Origin: Cololabis saira
Lineage: Eukaryota; Chordata; Actinopteri; Beloniformes; Belonidae
Direction: 5' to 3'
DNA length: 64,000 bases
NCBI RefSeq assembly: GCF_033807715.1
Contig: NC_084591.1
Coordinates: 26,967,090 to 27,031,089 of the forward strand
A program made the translations under genes and the position numbers. Numbering within the stretch: position 1 is the first letter of the stretch; every line of letters begins with the position of its first letter. The notes beneath the pieces are model-generated. The model had not been told where the DNA came from. It made no database searches and saw nothing but the letters and a program-made list of their open reading frames with translations. Below are positions 35,637-49,630 of this stretch, piece after piece.

Positions 35637-38600
35637 AGATAGATGCATGTTGAAAGGCCCATGACAACTATAATATTATATTATTTGTGGTACTGTAGGC
35701 ACATTTATTTCTTGTAGTTTAGCCAAAGGACTTGAAAATAAAAACTTTCTCAATCCCTTTTGTTTTATTGCTTTGAGCTGAGAAAAATGTTCCCTATTCA
35801 ATCGCATAAAAAGGGAGAATTCTGAGAAGAGCAAGTCCTGCATGGAGATATACAGGTCTTGTATGTATGGCCTCCAAGGAAATGAAATGTATAATTTTGC
35901 TGAAATATTTTTAAAGTTCTTTTGAAACAGCTTTAGCCTCGCTTTACCGTTTGGCTTTACATAAAAACAAGAGAGAGAGAGAGAAAAAAAAAGAAACAAA
36001 AAAAGAAACCCACCGTATTTGCTCCAGTGAGACCCTGCCCACACATGTTCAGCAAAAAGTGAGCATGGTTCAAAGGGAACACACCGTTATCCGTGTGGTG
36101 TAAAGTCAGGGCTGTATAATGAAAACACTCCGTCAGCTCTGAATACATCAGGTACTGAGTTGCAATTGTCCTCAGTCTCTCTTTACGGTTTGTGTCATTC
36201 TCCCTTGTCAACTGTTGAATAAATCCAAAATGCCTTAGATGTGATGCGAACTTGAAAGGATGGCATTTCTATGATTCAGCTGTGATAGCAGGTTTGTTTC
36301 TCACTACATCACTTAAATGAGGCGGTGAGCAATGCAACTTGTTAATAGGCATGAGTACAGTACAAAAACTATAAATTCCTAACTAGTGGATGAATTGCAT
36401 TTTCTTACATTTTTTGTATCTTTTAACATCGGTTTCTGTTGATTGATGTAAAAAATGAATATGTCTATTGATTAAAGGAATATGTACAGGTAGATTTTAT
36501 TCTCTAGATATAGAGAATAAAACCTTTTTAAAAGATATCTCAGGCCTGAACAGGAGACGACAGTGATAGCAGGCTTTTAGGTAAGTCCAAAATGTTTTGC
36601 TCATTGCTTTTATTGAACTTCCTTTTAGACTTAAATTACTCTTTCTTTGAATTAATTAGATGAAGTGGACTGTTTTTTTTTTTTTTTAACCTGAGCCAAA
36701 GGGCACATCTTAATTATTTTAACAAAGCAGGTAATCAGGTTCTTGTTTATATGACCTACATTGTAACAAGAAACCAGCTGTGTCTGTGTGCTTGGTCAAT
36801 TACAGATTCCTGATTGCCAACAGACCAGTTTGTTTTGGGACTCTTTCCTAATATGTGCTGCTCCTGGTGCACTGCTGCGGTCATGATTAAAATGAGCCGG
36901 TTGCGGATGTTTTAGAAAAGTGCCCACAGAACTCACCACTCACATCCTTGCTGCACATGATTTGTAACCACATGGTAATTTTCCCAGGACTGCAAATCTG
37001 ACCTTAAATCTGCTGTAAAAAGGTTATAAAACTGTGATTCTCGCCTGACAGAGACGCAATAATAAATGCATGAGCTTAAGTGTTGCTTTATTTCTTCCTT
37101 ACCCTGAAAATGTACCATACAAATCTTTTAAGTCGTAACAGGCTGACTAAAGATCACTTGAACATGAAGCGACAGCAGAGAGGCGCAGCAAAAAATACAT
37201 CCATGACGGGTATGTTAGTCACTTTCAAGATGACTCATCAAATCCCTGCTAGCCATGAAGATGGGGATACAAATTAGCTTAAGTGAGGTAATCACATTGT
37301 GATGTCAGTTCTGAAAAGCAGCCCTTCTTTCTTCTATTAAGCAGACATCTTTTGATTATATGTCCATACAGATTTCTCCTAAAAAATAACAACACTTTTA
37401 TAGTATAATATTTGGTGTCAGACCGTACCATGTAACAAGAAATATGTATCAGCATGAGGAGATATCTGATATTAAAATTCTCCCGGCATTGACCATTGAC
37501 ATCCTGTGATTAAATAATTAATTAATGAAAAAGCTGAATAGGATTTGTTACATTTATCAGCATAAAAGGAAGCTTTTTTATTAAACCTTCACATTATTTG
37601 ATATTCACTGATAGTATGCTGAGCACCCCATGGTTGTTTGAGTGTTAAGTTTCCATTCCTTCAAAATCCAAGGTCTAGAATTAGCGATCAGCATGTGTGC
37701 AGGAATATTACAGCATAAAGACTGAAAGTGATACCCGAGTCATCAAGATTTATCAGAAGCACAAAACCATATCAGATGGTTGTAGGAGGGTATTATTCTA
37801 TGTGAGGCAGGACACATCTCTACATTGCACCTTTGATACGAGAATTTCCTGCCATTTACTTAAATTCCCCATTTAATCATTCTGCTATGCAATCTCCACA
37901 TAATCTATCGGAACCTACTATACATAACATGGAGATTTCTTTCAAGTCTAGAGCAGTCAGTGGGGCAGGTTCTAGTTCCTAGCCAAACAAAAATATGTTA
38001 TATCTCCCTTTAACGGAGAGTAAATCACTCTGCCGTGAATCTTTTTAGTCATGCTTCTGGATCTATCACACAACCGAGTGCTGAACACAAACAACACCGC
38101 GTCAGGGGAAGATCTATGCTTTGCTCTCATGGTGGGTTAGTTGTTGACAGAATCCAAATAGTGCTCGTGTACCTGCTGTCACAAGTATTGGAAATACCGC
38201 TGAAAGTTGTACAGACTTATGTTTACCAGTTTAAGGTAAAAGTTTCATTGAGTTTTACCTCAAGGGCTTCATAGACAAAAGTACACCAAATAGATGTGTC
38301 AGTTTAGCTTTGATAATCAATATGAGCTTACTAAAAAGACTGACTAATCCTGGGCATGAATAACATCTTTTTTTTTTCTTTTTTTGTTCTGAATTGCCGA
38401 AATGGAAACACATTGAAACCAAACAAACATCTGCTGATAAAAGACACAAAAAAGCTCCTGCCCTGACAGAAATGATCAGAGTCACTGTGACAAACAGACC
38501 TCGAGGTACAAGCGCTGAGCTTCATTTATGTTTAGTCACTTAACTCCCCACGTGGCTGTTTTTGGAGAAAAAAAACGATATATTAATGCTTATTTCATAT

Positions 38601-39276
38601 TACCTTGGCCACAACTTGCAACGATAAAGAAAAAAAAAAGGGCTATTTACACAGGTAAGAGCTTCTTCCATACCACAGGATCACTTTTACCTTGGGACGA
38701 GCCAGTAAATTAGTAGAAATAAATAGCTGAAATGAAATATTATTTTATATGTGACTGAATCAATTCTCAGCTTGGCCTTGATGACACATAAATGTACCAT
38801 TTTGTACATGGCAGCATTTATCGTGCCCTGCTGCAGAAGCACTTTGTCTTTGTATCGTGCAAATCTACTGGAAGTCTCGAGAAAGGACACTGAGAAACGA
38901 GTTTTACTCTGAGAAGCATTTAGAAGGTATTGATGGATACAGGTGGATGGACAAAAGCTCTGTCATCAGAAATGTCCATATTGCATTGTCGCGTCTCTAA
39001 TGAAAGTGCTTCTATTGTATTCGATAACACGGGACAAGATGTATAACTGACCAGAGTTAAATGTATATCATTGTTTGCTTAAGGAAGAATGATTCAGAAA
39101 GCAATAAGATTCTTATTAATAGTGACTCACTGTTTAGAGTACATTTGTGACCTCCTCGCTGCCACCTGTACTGAGCTTGAGCCGCACAGCTTAATGAAGG
39201 CTGAATTATTATTTGAGCACGACAGGTTGCCCAAGATTTTAAACTGGTCAGAGTTGCTGTTTAAATGTGTTGAGCC

Positions 39277-40014
39277 CAGTACTCGAGTTGAGGGGGGATG
39301 AGGGGGGATGGCATCCCCCCTGAAATAAAAACAGTAAAAATCCTCCCCCCTGTAAAACTGCCATCCCCCCTTTCCATCCCTTATGTCATTTCATCAGTGA
39401 ATGTGGTTTTACTGCTATTTCAACATTTAGAGTCATCACCATAAAAATAACACCATAAAAATAACTTATTGGACAATTTTCACCTGTTTCAAGTAAATTT
39501 TCACTTGAAATAAGTAGAAAAATCTGCCAGTGGGACAAAATTTATCTTCTTATTCCAAGCAAAAAAATCTTGTTCCACTGGCAGATTTTACTACTTATTT
39601 CAAGAGAAAATCTACTTGAAACAGGTGAAAATTGTTGTTTTTTCCAGTGATGAGTCTTGTTTTAAGTGTAATAAGATTTTTTTACTAAAATGAGACATTT
39701 TAACTAGAAATAGGACAAATATTCTTATTTTGAGTTTTTGCAGTGATCCATTTTACTGTGAAGGACAGAGTCATATTGATAAGTTCAGAAAACTGTTTTT
39801 TATTTTTGTGTTTTGATGTATTTGATGTAAGCCCAGTGGATATTTAAAGCTTACAGAAGGCTGCATTTAACTGCTGCTATGTCATTGCTGCAGGTGTTTT
39901 GGTCAGTGCTATTATTTGTAATATATTATATTATTTGTAATGAGCACAAATTATCTGTCCCCATATGATAAAATCCACCATCCCCCCTGATTTTTTTTTA
40001 CAACTCGAGTACTG
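39277..40014. mobile_element. hAT-type element, 738 bp, perfect TSD
   Basis: Termini CAGTACTCGAGTTG and its inverse CAACTCGAGTACTG are flanked by identical GTTGAGCC at 39269-39276 and 40015-40022. Sub-terminal ATCCCCCCT/AGGGGGGAT blocks occur at both ends. It hosts a second palindromic element (about 39475-39745). No transposase is encoded. Confidence 0.85.
39475..39745. mobile_element. Nested palindromic MITE, truncated at the left
   Basis: A near-perfect inverted repeat (AATTTTCACCTGTTTCAAGTA against TACTTGAAACAGGTGAAAATT, 39475-39635, with CTGCCAGTGG/CCACTGGCAG near the centre) is followed by AAATATTCTTATTTTGAGTTTTTGCAGTG. That is a MITE terminus common in fish. The matching left terminus is missing. 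Confidence 0.65.
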
Positions 40015-41219
40015 GTTGAGCCTCCATTTATAATCCAGAATTCTGAGAATCAAAGCATGTTGATATTGCCTCGTATATGATTATGCAGTTATGGACACTA
40101 AATGCAAATTGCAGCCATTTTTGCGGCATAATGCATGAAGGTACAATCTTCTTTGTAATGTTGTTACCAAAATAGCTCACTACTATCCCAAACACAACAC
40201 TACTTAAAGCAGGGGGAAAACCAGAGTAGTTTCATAGAATGACAAAAATAAAAGCCCTCATTCACCAACTAAGAGCAATGTATGCCTAAAACCAACTTAC
40301 ACAGTTTTTAAGATTCTGATGCGCAGAATCTTTAAAGCTGCCTCCAGCAGCTCAATCTTGGAGCTCCTGCTGGAGGCACATGGCTCACACATTTTTGATT
40401 ATAAATTCCAGCAAGTGTAACATCTCTGGTAATGACTTGTGAGGACACCCCCTGACAAAAGCACGACACACGCTAAAGATTATTGCAACAGCAGGAGACT
40501 TGGTGGGATAATCATGGTGTACTGTGTCTTACACAGCATCACCATGAAATGTGGTGTACCAATTCCCTCCCAACCTCCGTAGTTACACTTAATATTCAAA
40601 CAGAGATTGTACTTTTCTTCTTGTTTTGTCATAGTTGGACACAATTGATCTTAATGAAATTCCTGAGATACACAAGACAATACTGCAGAATTGCACTACA
40701 ACTATTCCTTTTTCAACCATAGGTTGTTGAGAGTGAAGTCACTGCAGACTTTCAAATATATTATCTTAATAACATACAAGGAAATTTTAAAGCTTCAGTA
40801 GAAGGGTTCTTTGCATGTTTTTTTTTTGTTTTTTTTTAATTACTAAAATGAAGATTGATGGTCAGTGTTCAGGTTATATGCTCCACAAATGCACTTTTTC
40901 ACATTCTCCATCTGGTTTTGGTTTATGAACACTGCCCCACAGTCCTTGAAAGTCATTTTCAGCTCAGTCTAGCTTTATTATTAACATTAAAATATGGATT
41001 ATGGTCCATTTACTTTCATAATTAAAAGCGGAAAAAGCAGAGAAGATTCACTGAAATACATACAAAGCATAAAATCGTCCCAATATTTCTGCAAATGTTA
41101 AATACACCATCAAAGCCAACGAGACTCTGCGTTTCCAGCAAATCAATACCAGTCCTACAGCGTAAATGAGGCCAGTAACAAGTTGACTGAATACGAGATA
41201 AGTTTCAGTTGTGTCTTAA

Positions 41220-42292
41220 AAGGAACCCTGGCTATTAAGACATGTAGGTCTTAAAAGATAAATGTTGGTATCAATTATAACAATGTGATATAAAAAACCT
41301 TGTTGATGTCTTCGTTTTTATAAAATTTGAAAATATAATTTAACTCGTAGGTCGCCATTGTTGTTTACATTCTGGGTAGTGACGTCAGACGGTGGCTCCT
41401 GCTAACCCCCGTCCACTGTTTTGACACCCAGAAACAGATGAAAACACAGCTAAACAGGTGACGGCGCACAAGAAACACAGATAAAAACACAGCTAAACAT
41501 TAAGGTGATGGCGCACCTACAAAAAAGTAAAAAACAAAAAAAAAAAAAGCCGATAGCCGATGCTACAATAAAAACCCCAGCCAGATCTGGCGTCATTAAA
41601 TTAAATAAAGATGTTCTTGCCTATTTGACGCGAAGTCTGCGCCTCCCGTTTCGTCAAATTCCCGGGCCAGTCCCCTCAGCCTCTGGTCTGTCATCACCCA
41701 GCACCTAGGCCGGTTTTAGGGGGGGGCAGGGGTGGGCTATGCCCACCCAAACGTGCATCCTGCCCACCGGCGTCTCCATCCCGGCGGCGGCGAGAGCGGA
41801 GAGCGGAGCGCTGCGGGCTCATAGAGCCACGGCTATGCAGGCTACGCAGGAGCCTACGCCGTAGGCTACGGCGTAGACGGCGTAGCCGTGGCTCTAGAGC
41901 CCGCAGCGCTCCGCCATCCGCCAGATCTGGCTGGGGTTTTTATTGTAGCATCGGCTATCTGCTAGTTGAAACGTGTGGTCTGTTAGTCTATCTGAGTTTT
42001 ATGGTGTTTTTATAGTTCATGCTGTATGGTGCGGTACTTTTTTCTTTTTTCTTTTTTTTACTTTTTTGTAGGTGCGCCGTCACCTTAATGTTTAGCTGTG
42101 TTTTGATCTGTGTACGGGGGCTAGCAGGAGCCACCGTCTGAATGTAAACAACAATGGCGACCTACGAGTTAAATTATATTTTCAAATTTTATAAAAACGA
42201 AGACATCAACCAGGTTTTTTATATCACATTGTTATAATTGATACCAACATTTATCTTTTAAGACCTACATGTCTTAATAGCCAGGGTTCCTT
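41220..42292. mobile_element. Foldback element with ~370-bp arms, TTAA-flanked
   Basis: The left arm from AAGGAACCCTGGCTATTAAG is mirrored at the right end (CTTAATAGCCAGGGTTCCTT). Arms continue inward through the complementary strings AGTTAAATTATATTTTCAAA and GCCAGATCTGG, with small indels. TTAA lies at 41216-41219 and 42293-42296, suggesting a TTAA-specific element (piggyBac or Kolobok type). The centre (41590-41925) is GC-rich with a further palindrome around 41800-41915 (GCGCTGCGGGCTC against GAGCCCGCAGCGC). There is no coding capacity. Confidence 0.75.
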
Positions 42293-45200
42293 TTAAAATA
42301 ACATAGCGTAGCTGTTTGCTTTTTTAGTCTTCTCAGTCTGAAAAAAAAACTGCTTTATCTGTTCATATGCTTTAATATCACTGAAGCTTGGAAGATGTAT
42401 AAACAAGCAGAGGCTGCAGACGGTCCATTTATACAGTAAGAATAAGCTCTGGACGCTTGAAAACTGATCGGTAGGTAATATAAGGAGCTGAAATAGGCAT
42501 TCTCTTGCTGCACCTTTCTTCATTCGTATAAATGTTTGGGTTTCTGCTGAGTTTTAGATGTTCAAGTGTGGATAAATAAATAAGTGGAGCTTCCTGGAGG
42601 ACATCTTGAAATTGAATTCCACATCCAAATGACTGACAGTGTGTGGGATTCCTTGCATCCTCCCAAATGAAATTTGGAGAAATAACTATACACACAGGTG
42701 TCAGATTACACCTACATAAGCCCTGCATTAGCAGTCAAGTATTGTATCTTCTCAGCTGTGCTTTCAAACATAATTGGAGCTGTCTGAGAAGAATGCTTCC
42801 TATTCTCTGATTTGTGATGGAATAATGCTGCAATCCAAACAGATGCTCACCGAAGAAACAACATGTACTCAAGCACATGTCCGGAAGAGAAACAGCGCTC
42901 TCACCCATCATTGCACCTGTCAGCCGCCTGATATAAAAATGACATGATACCCGGCAGCACTACTGTATGTGCACCCTGTAACAAAGTTCAACAGTCTTTT
43001 GCAAAGGTGGCAAGAACAGTTAATCTAAATGACAATGCATAATGGAATATTCCAATGTCATCTCTCAGGGTGAACATCTGATGCATGCAGACAAAAATTG
43101 TTGTTTGACCCCATCCTGGCCTGCTTCACACCTCGCTCTGGGCTTTCATGTGCATGTGTGGAGCAGTGAGTACAATTTGCGGCGCACATGTTTTCCCGGC
43201 TTGTACCCAGCCAAGGTGTGCTTTGTGTGTGCCGTGCGAAGTCCCGGTAAAGGTTTGTGTGGCAATGCAAGCACATTGATGTTTGATGGAACCGTGCCTT
43301 GTTTGTGCATCCATGTGTGTTTTTCAGCTTTAATGTGTGTGCAATTGTATGTTCATGTGGTGTATGGATGAGTTATATTTTGTTTTAAATCATGTGCCTC
43401 AGCTATCTAGTGATGTGTAACAGCAGCTGTGGACCGGATATATGAAAGCAGATGAGTGATGTGCTACTGTTCTCACCTTGGCTCATGCTTCTTTGACATT
43501 TCAATGGAAAGAAATCCAACAGGGCTAAACGCACACACACAAAATCAAAATCTTTATTCCATAAGTCATAGTCAGCAGACCTATGTTTGATGTTTAAGTT
43601 GAAAGATGGAAGGGAAGAGAACAGAAGAGAGTAAAGCTAAAGCAAATGTTGCTCTCTTTCATTTCAGCCAGAAAGTTGCACCATTCATAGGGATGCCTTT
43701 CATTTTGTCATTAGTCTCCATCAGCAGCTGTCTGCTGGTGTTACTGTGTGTCAGAAAGCCATCTTTCTCTCTCTCTACGGTTTGATAATGGAGAGGTAAT
43801 TTCAGCTTTATGGCAGTATGACTATAATGATGAGGAGGGGATCACTGACAGCGTGCTAGGACAAAGAAAAATACTTCCTATGTGTGTATACAAAAGCACA
43901 CATCCGTGCTTTTTCTGCATATGCATGGACACAAAAGCATGCATATGCAGGCTTCAACCAGGATATGGTCCAACTCCGACTGCTGTCCCCAGTCAGTGAA
44001 TAGAGAGTAATGAGGGAATACTTCCGTGGCAGATGTGCCTTCTCTGCAACACGTTTTTTTTGCCCAAACTCTGTAAAACTGACCAATGTGAGACATCGGC
44101 CCCAGCAGGCAAGCAGCCCCACCCGGCTCTGACTAAGCTCTGCATGTGTTGCACGTATTTAAAGGATTTGTTCATGAAGTTTGCCTAATGTTGCTACACC
44201 CCAGGAAGTAAAAGTAAGTATCATTTCGACATTGCACCTAGAGTCACATGAAATGACAAAAGCGGCGGTAGTGTCAGCCAGGCCCAAAATCTGTTGCAGG
44301 GCCATCTTCTTCACTGGGGTGTGAAATTATTTTAGCTTTCTCCTCATTATAGGATTTTAAAATGCATTATAGTTAGGGCTTTTATGGTGTGCCGCAGCAT
44401 TAATTCAATTTGCCCCATTCACGCTTTCTTATTATCACGCTCAGTTCAAGCTACAGGGGAGGAAGCTGCTGAGCAGTGCTCCCAGGCCTTATCTCTAAAG
44501 GATATAAACTACAGTACCCAGCTCAATCAGAGCTCGGCGCTGCCAGCTTCATCCATTCACCCACTTTTCCTCGGTCTCCCCTGCTCCCTTTCTCCCGATG
44601 CAGCTTCCTCTGGTGACCTCCATCTTTCTTTCCATCTTCCGTCCCTCTTTCTATTTCCCTCTGACTTGGTGATTGATGGAGGTGGTCTATGGAGCGCTTT
44701 TGATATCGTTCCATAGAAACACGTCTCTAGGCAAACAATCACACACAGCCTATGCACGGGCAGAGATGCCAACACACACAAATGCAAACACAAGACTGGT
44801 GCCAGGCAGAAGAAACAGAGGCTGCTGCACAAGTTTAATGGAAAAACAAGCCACAGTGTATGGGGTAGACAGCATTAATCTATCACTGAAACCAGACCTC
44901 AGTCTGTGATTGTTTAGCACACCAGAGAGGGAAAGAACCTCCTATCACTATCTGTTATTGTGCAGAGATAGAAATAATGTGTTGAACATTGCAAATGCAT
45001 TCACATACAAGTGCAGCACATCAGTATGGAGCAGCAGTGTGAAGTTGGACTTCGCACCAACAACGTTCTTCTATGTAAAAGCTTCCCATTTGCATGAATG
45101 CACACTGACAAAAACACAAGGACTTGATTTATTCTTTGTCTACACTACAAAAGCATATTACGCACTACTAGTTATATCTCTTGAAGCTGTTTCTCAGCAT

Positions 45201-48200
45201 GTGACTTTGCTCTGGGTTAGTGTTAATGGGGAGGCACGATAAAATGAGAATAAAGTCCTCATTTGGATATATTTAATCCAGTGAGCAGTCTGTCCTGTGT
45301 GGAACATCATCTCCCGTCATTAGCAGCAGCAGGCCAGCAAGATTAAACAAGATCAACATTTATCACCCACTGTGTGTGAGAGAAATCAAGTGTTAAACTC
45401 CCCCAAAACCATTGCAGTTTATTACAATTTTTGCAATCGGGGCTATTTCAACAACAGGAATCTACGATTATAGAAGATGTGCAATAAAGAGCAATATAAA
45501 TCAATCTTAATGCCCCAAATCTGTGATAATGCTCACGCTGGATGAGCATGATCCCATGTTATTATTATTATTATTTTTTTAAAAGCAGTGCTCCATCAGT
45601 AGGATTAACCATAAATATAATCCAAATATGGAGACACGCTGAGTGCCTCATTTTCAACTTCGAACACACAATTATGGCACTAACCTTTATAAACAGATCC
45701 TCAGTTTAATGTTTGACAGACGCAGCCATTTCTATGCCAGAGATATTCATCAAAACCAAGTTACCACACAGTCACACAATTAATTATAGAAATTAAATGA
45801 TTAAATAGCAGACACAGTGTCGGGGCAGAAAGAGCACAAGTAATTACGAGCTGATAACGTGAAATTTACATGCAAAGCTGTGAAGAGGGTCTAAACAACA
45901 GCTACACAGATTTTTTGCTGTTAGAAACAAAGAGAAAGACTTAAAAGTATCTCCATCTTAGTGTTTTTCCTATCAGTTCTTACATTTCATTTTGAATAAT
46001 TAGGTTTATAAAGGCACCAGTAAACTTGCCGCCTGGCAGACAGCACGGTGTGTGTTTCTGGCAAGGCTGGCGCTGTTAACAACACCCCATCTTTCCCTGC
46101 TGCATCTTTCTCGTCATATCACAAGACTGTGGAGACCATATGGTCTGATTAGTCCACCGAATTAAGCCCTAGACTGTCATGGTAATGTAAAGCCCTACAC
46201 TTTCACTGGTTCCTCAGTACCTCAACATGTTTCACAAGCACATGAGCCAAGTATGAAACAAATATGTCCAAATAGATTTGGGGTGAGCTTCACAAAGCCA
46301 AATGACAGCACAAGCAGGAAGAAAAACGTCTTTTTCAGTTCCTTTATTTGCATATCTTTCTATATAACTGAAGCTCACCAAAACACAGGTGCAATCTCAT
46401 CTTAAAATATCTATATAAGAGCCTGTGCTTTTGCTGGATGATCATTAGCCCTGAGAGGCACTACATTTTATATGCATCAAATACAACTGCTTCTGTAATC
46501 AGCCATCCTCTGGCTGTGATGGAGTTGTTCTGTCTCTCTGTCTTCCTGAAACTGATTGGACCATGAATCATGGACATCATCTGCAAACGCAGTTTACATT
46601 CTGACCCTCAACTCCCTCGCCTTCTACATAGTCTTTTTGATTGCCAGTCGACCCAAAATTTAGCAAGACGTTCTCTCCACATTGTAACCGGTTCTCTTTT
46701 TGCATGCAGTCATTGTCATCTTTTCGACAAAAGCCACGCTCTTACTGAACAAATTGGTGTCCTGCAATTACTGCCATTTCTGCAGTTTGAGCGCTTTCCT
46801 CCAAAGCAAAGTTCATGGCATGTCAAAACATCTCACTAGGAAACTTGGCCAGCCATGTGATCTTTTTCACTGCATTAAAAATCTCCGTGTTCACAGTTCA
46901 CCCAACAAAGCTTTCAAAGTTGTCTGCGTCCTGTGTGCTTATCAGCGCCTCCTTGGGCCACCAAGAAGAGAGCTGCAACCATTGTTATGCTCAGTTAATT
47001 GGACCTTTGGGTGTGAAAGGTTGAGAAATTCAAGACCAAATAGATAAATAAGCACAAGCATTGAATTCCCATGACATATCCCAGCGTTGGCTCAAATTTT
47101 CCCCTTTCTCATTCTGCCCTATAGGCGAGACTGTCTGAAAGGCTGATTCATTAGAGAGCTTCAGGAGAGTTCTATCAGCCCCTCAACTCAATCACACACC
47201 TACCTCTTCTGTGAGTAGGTAAACTATCAGCAAGCCTCTGTCACAGCCTATTCTGTTACATATAAATTGTTGTTTAAAGTGATGGTTTGTGACTGGGAGC
47301 AAAACTGCTCCTGCCTAATCAATAGCACAAAATCAATCCCACTCTCCAGGGAAATGGCTCAGGGAGACGACCCAGCATGCCAGAGTGGAGCAAGAACAAA
47401 AGTTTTAGATGAATGGGGAAATAGCGGGTGTGGAGGAGAGCGGGGAGTCAGCCAAGGCAGTAAAATGCTATTGTGTTCATCAGAAATCTTTCCACATTCA
47501 GGTAATCACAGCAAACACAATACTGGATGATTAAATTATGTCAACAAAATCCTCAAACCCAAACCTTTGTCTCCCACTGAGCTTGTGTCGGCGCATCATG
47601 GATTAGATTTAATAAAACAAAACCTACTCTGTTGGCGATAAGCTCCTTGCACAATGTGTGAGCCACGCTCATTTATCACAAAGAAAGACGTCAGGTTTAA
47701 CAGAAGCATTCGGGGAATCTGTGAGATTGGAGGTCAGCAAGACATTTACCTGACAGCGCCTGCCTCTGTGCAAAGTCTAGAGTTGACCACGTCTGCGGTA
47801 ATGGCATCAATAATGCAGACACTTGCCTTGATAAAACTCCCCATCACCATGACTGTCCTCAAATCACTGTGCCAAATGCAGTGCTCACATCTCTGAAACA
47901 CTACACACAACAAACTAATACATGAGGTTTGAAGGATGAGGTTTCAGCCTGTACGTGACAGATACAGTACATACTCATTCAATGTCTTGGCTTTAATTAT
48001 GTTTTGGTCCACTTCGTCTCCCCTCTTGTTATAATGGCAGTAGGGATTCACCATCCGGATCTCCTATCGGAGTTAAATGTTAACTTTATGGCTGAATCGT
48101 GGCTGGATGTTTTATTTGGTCTCATTGTAATCATAACAACATGATAAAAGTGGAGTTTCTGACGTTAGTTTTTTATTCATTAAGCCACGGTGGGCTGCCA

Positions 48201-49562
48201 GAGCCCTGGAGGTTCCTCCGCCATGAAAAACAACAGCATCAGTCATTTCAGTAATGCTGAGTTCAACTGAGAAGAAAAGAAAAACGAAAAAGATGACTAT
48301 GATGAATTTTGACTGCTTTCGTTCAAATGTAGTGTGAAACTCCTGAAAAGACACAACATCTATGAATAGAGGACTTGAAACTTCAATGATCTTGCAGATT
48401 TGCATTTTTGGGTACAAACCTGATGACAGTCAGCATTAAGCCTGGTATGATCCAAAGCCACAGTGCTGTTCTCCTAAATATTTGTGGAAGTGGACTGTAA
48501 CTCAGTAAATGTATTAATGCTTGTTTCATTTTTACAAGCTACAAATTAAAATGCATGCACACCAAACATGAATGGAAAGATTTGCAACACTAGTAAATGA
48601 AAATAAATAAATAAATAAAAGATTAGGTTTTTTTCTTTGGGCATGCAATAATGTTTTCCTCATCCGAGTCTGCAGGCCTAAATCTCACCACATAATTAAG
48701 GTGCCAATCAACAAGTCAGGGTGTGAGTTAAAATGGAGGAGGTGTAACATGAAACAGAAACAACCACCAACAAAGTTAGTTTCCTGGATACCAAACCCGT
48801 GTTTCAGTCCCCTCCATCTGTGACGCACTCAATTTATTGCATCCTAAAACGAGACATCTCTTTCTTTTTTTTCCTTTCTGGCGTGTGTATGGGAAGCCAA
48901 AGGAGATTCGGACTCATGAGGCAGGCAGGTGAAGAAAATAAATAAACTTTTGTCAAGCAAAAGTAAAAGCACTGAAATGGCAGGGAGTCCAAAAACAGAA
49001 ATCAGAAACACAAAAGCAGAGTGTGGCAGGAACAAAACTCAGCATGGGGGATAATGCACACAACGGAAAGGCGGGGATGACAGTCCGGTCAAAAACAAGG
49101 GAAACGTGTTGTTATACTACTATAGGTGATGAAAGATAGGAAACAGGGGAGTGGCTACAAAATAAAACCAAAGTGAAAATAAAAAAAACGATAATTTCAC
49201 ATACTGTATCAGCAACAAGAAGGAGACAAAGAACAAAACAAACAATGTGTGACAATTTCACTCTACAGAGTTGATAAAAGGCTTCTTAGTCTTTTGCCTT
49301 ATGCAAACCTTACATAAAAGCAATTTCACTTAATCCGTCTTTTGACTTTTGAACCAGTACGAGATAAGCACTCCAACTCTGATGGCAAATAAGTAAAACG
49401 CACTGTCTCAGCGAGATGACACACTTTTGTTGTTCTCTATGTGGTGCTCTCTCTTATGACGTTCCTGAGGGCAGGTGATACTCCCCATCTCTTCTCCATT
49501 TGCCCTGCAAAAATATCCAGACAAATGCTACCCTTCCTGCAGATGAGAACAGTGTGTATGTA

Positions 49563-49613
<51 letters not shown>

Positions 49614-49630
49614 ATAGATATAGATAGATA
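49563..49630. repeat. (TATC)n followed by inverted (GATA)n
   Basis: About 12 TATC units end in TATATAGATATAGATAGATA, a short inverted continuation that could form a hairpin. Confidence 0.9.

Noticed and set aside
46570..47047. Plus-strand ORFs of 89 and 115 residues in intron 1
   Set aside because: Two overlapping frames with no motif, codon pattern or splice context.
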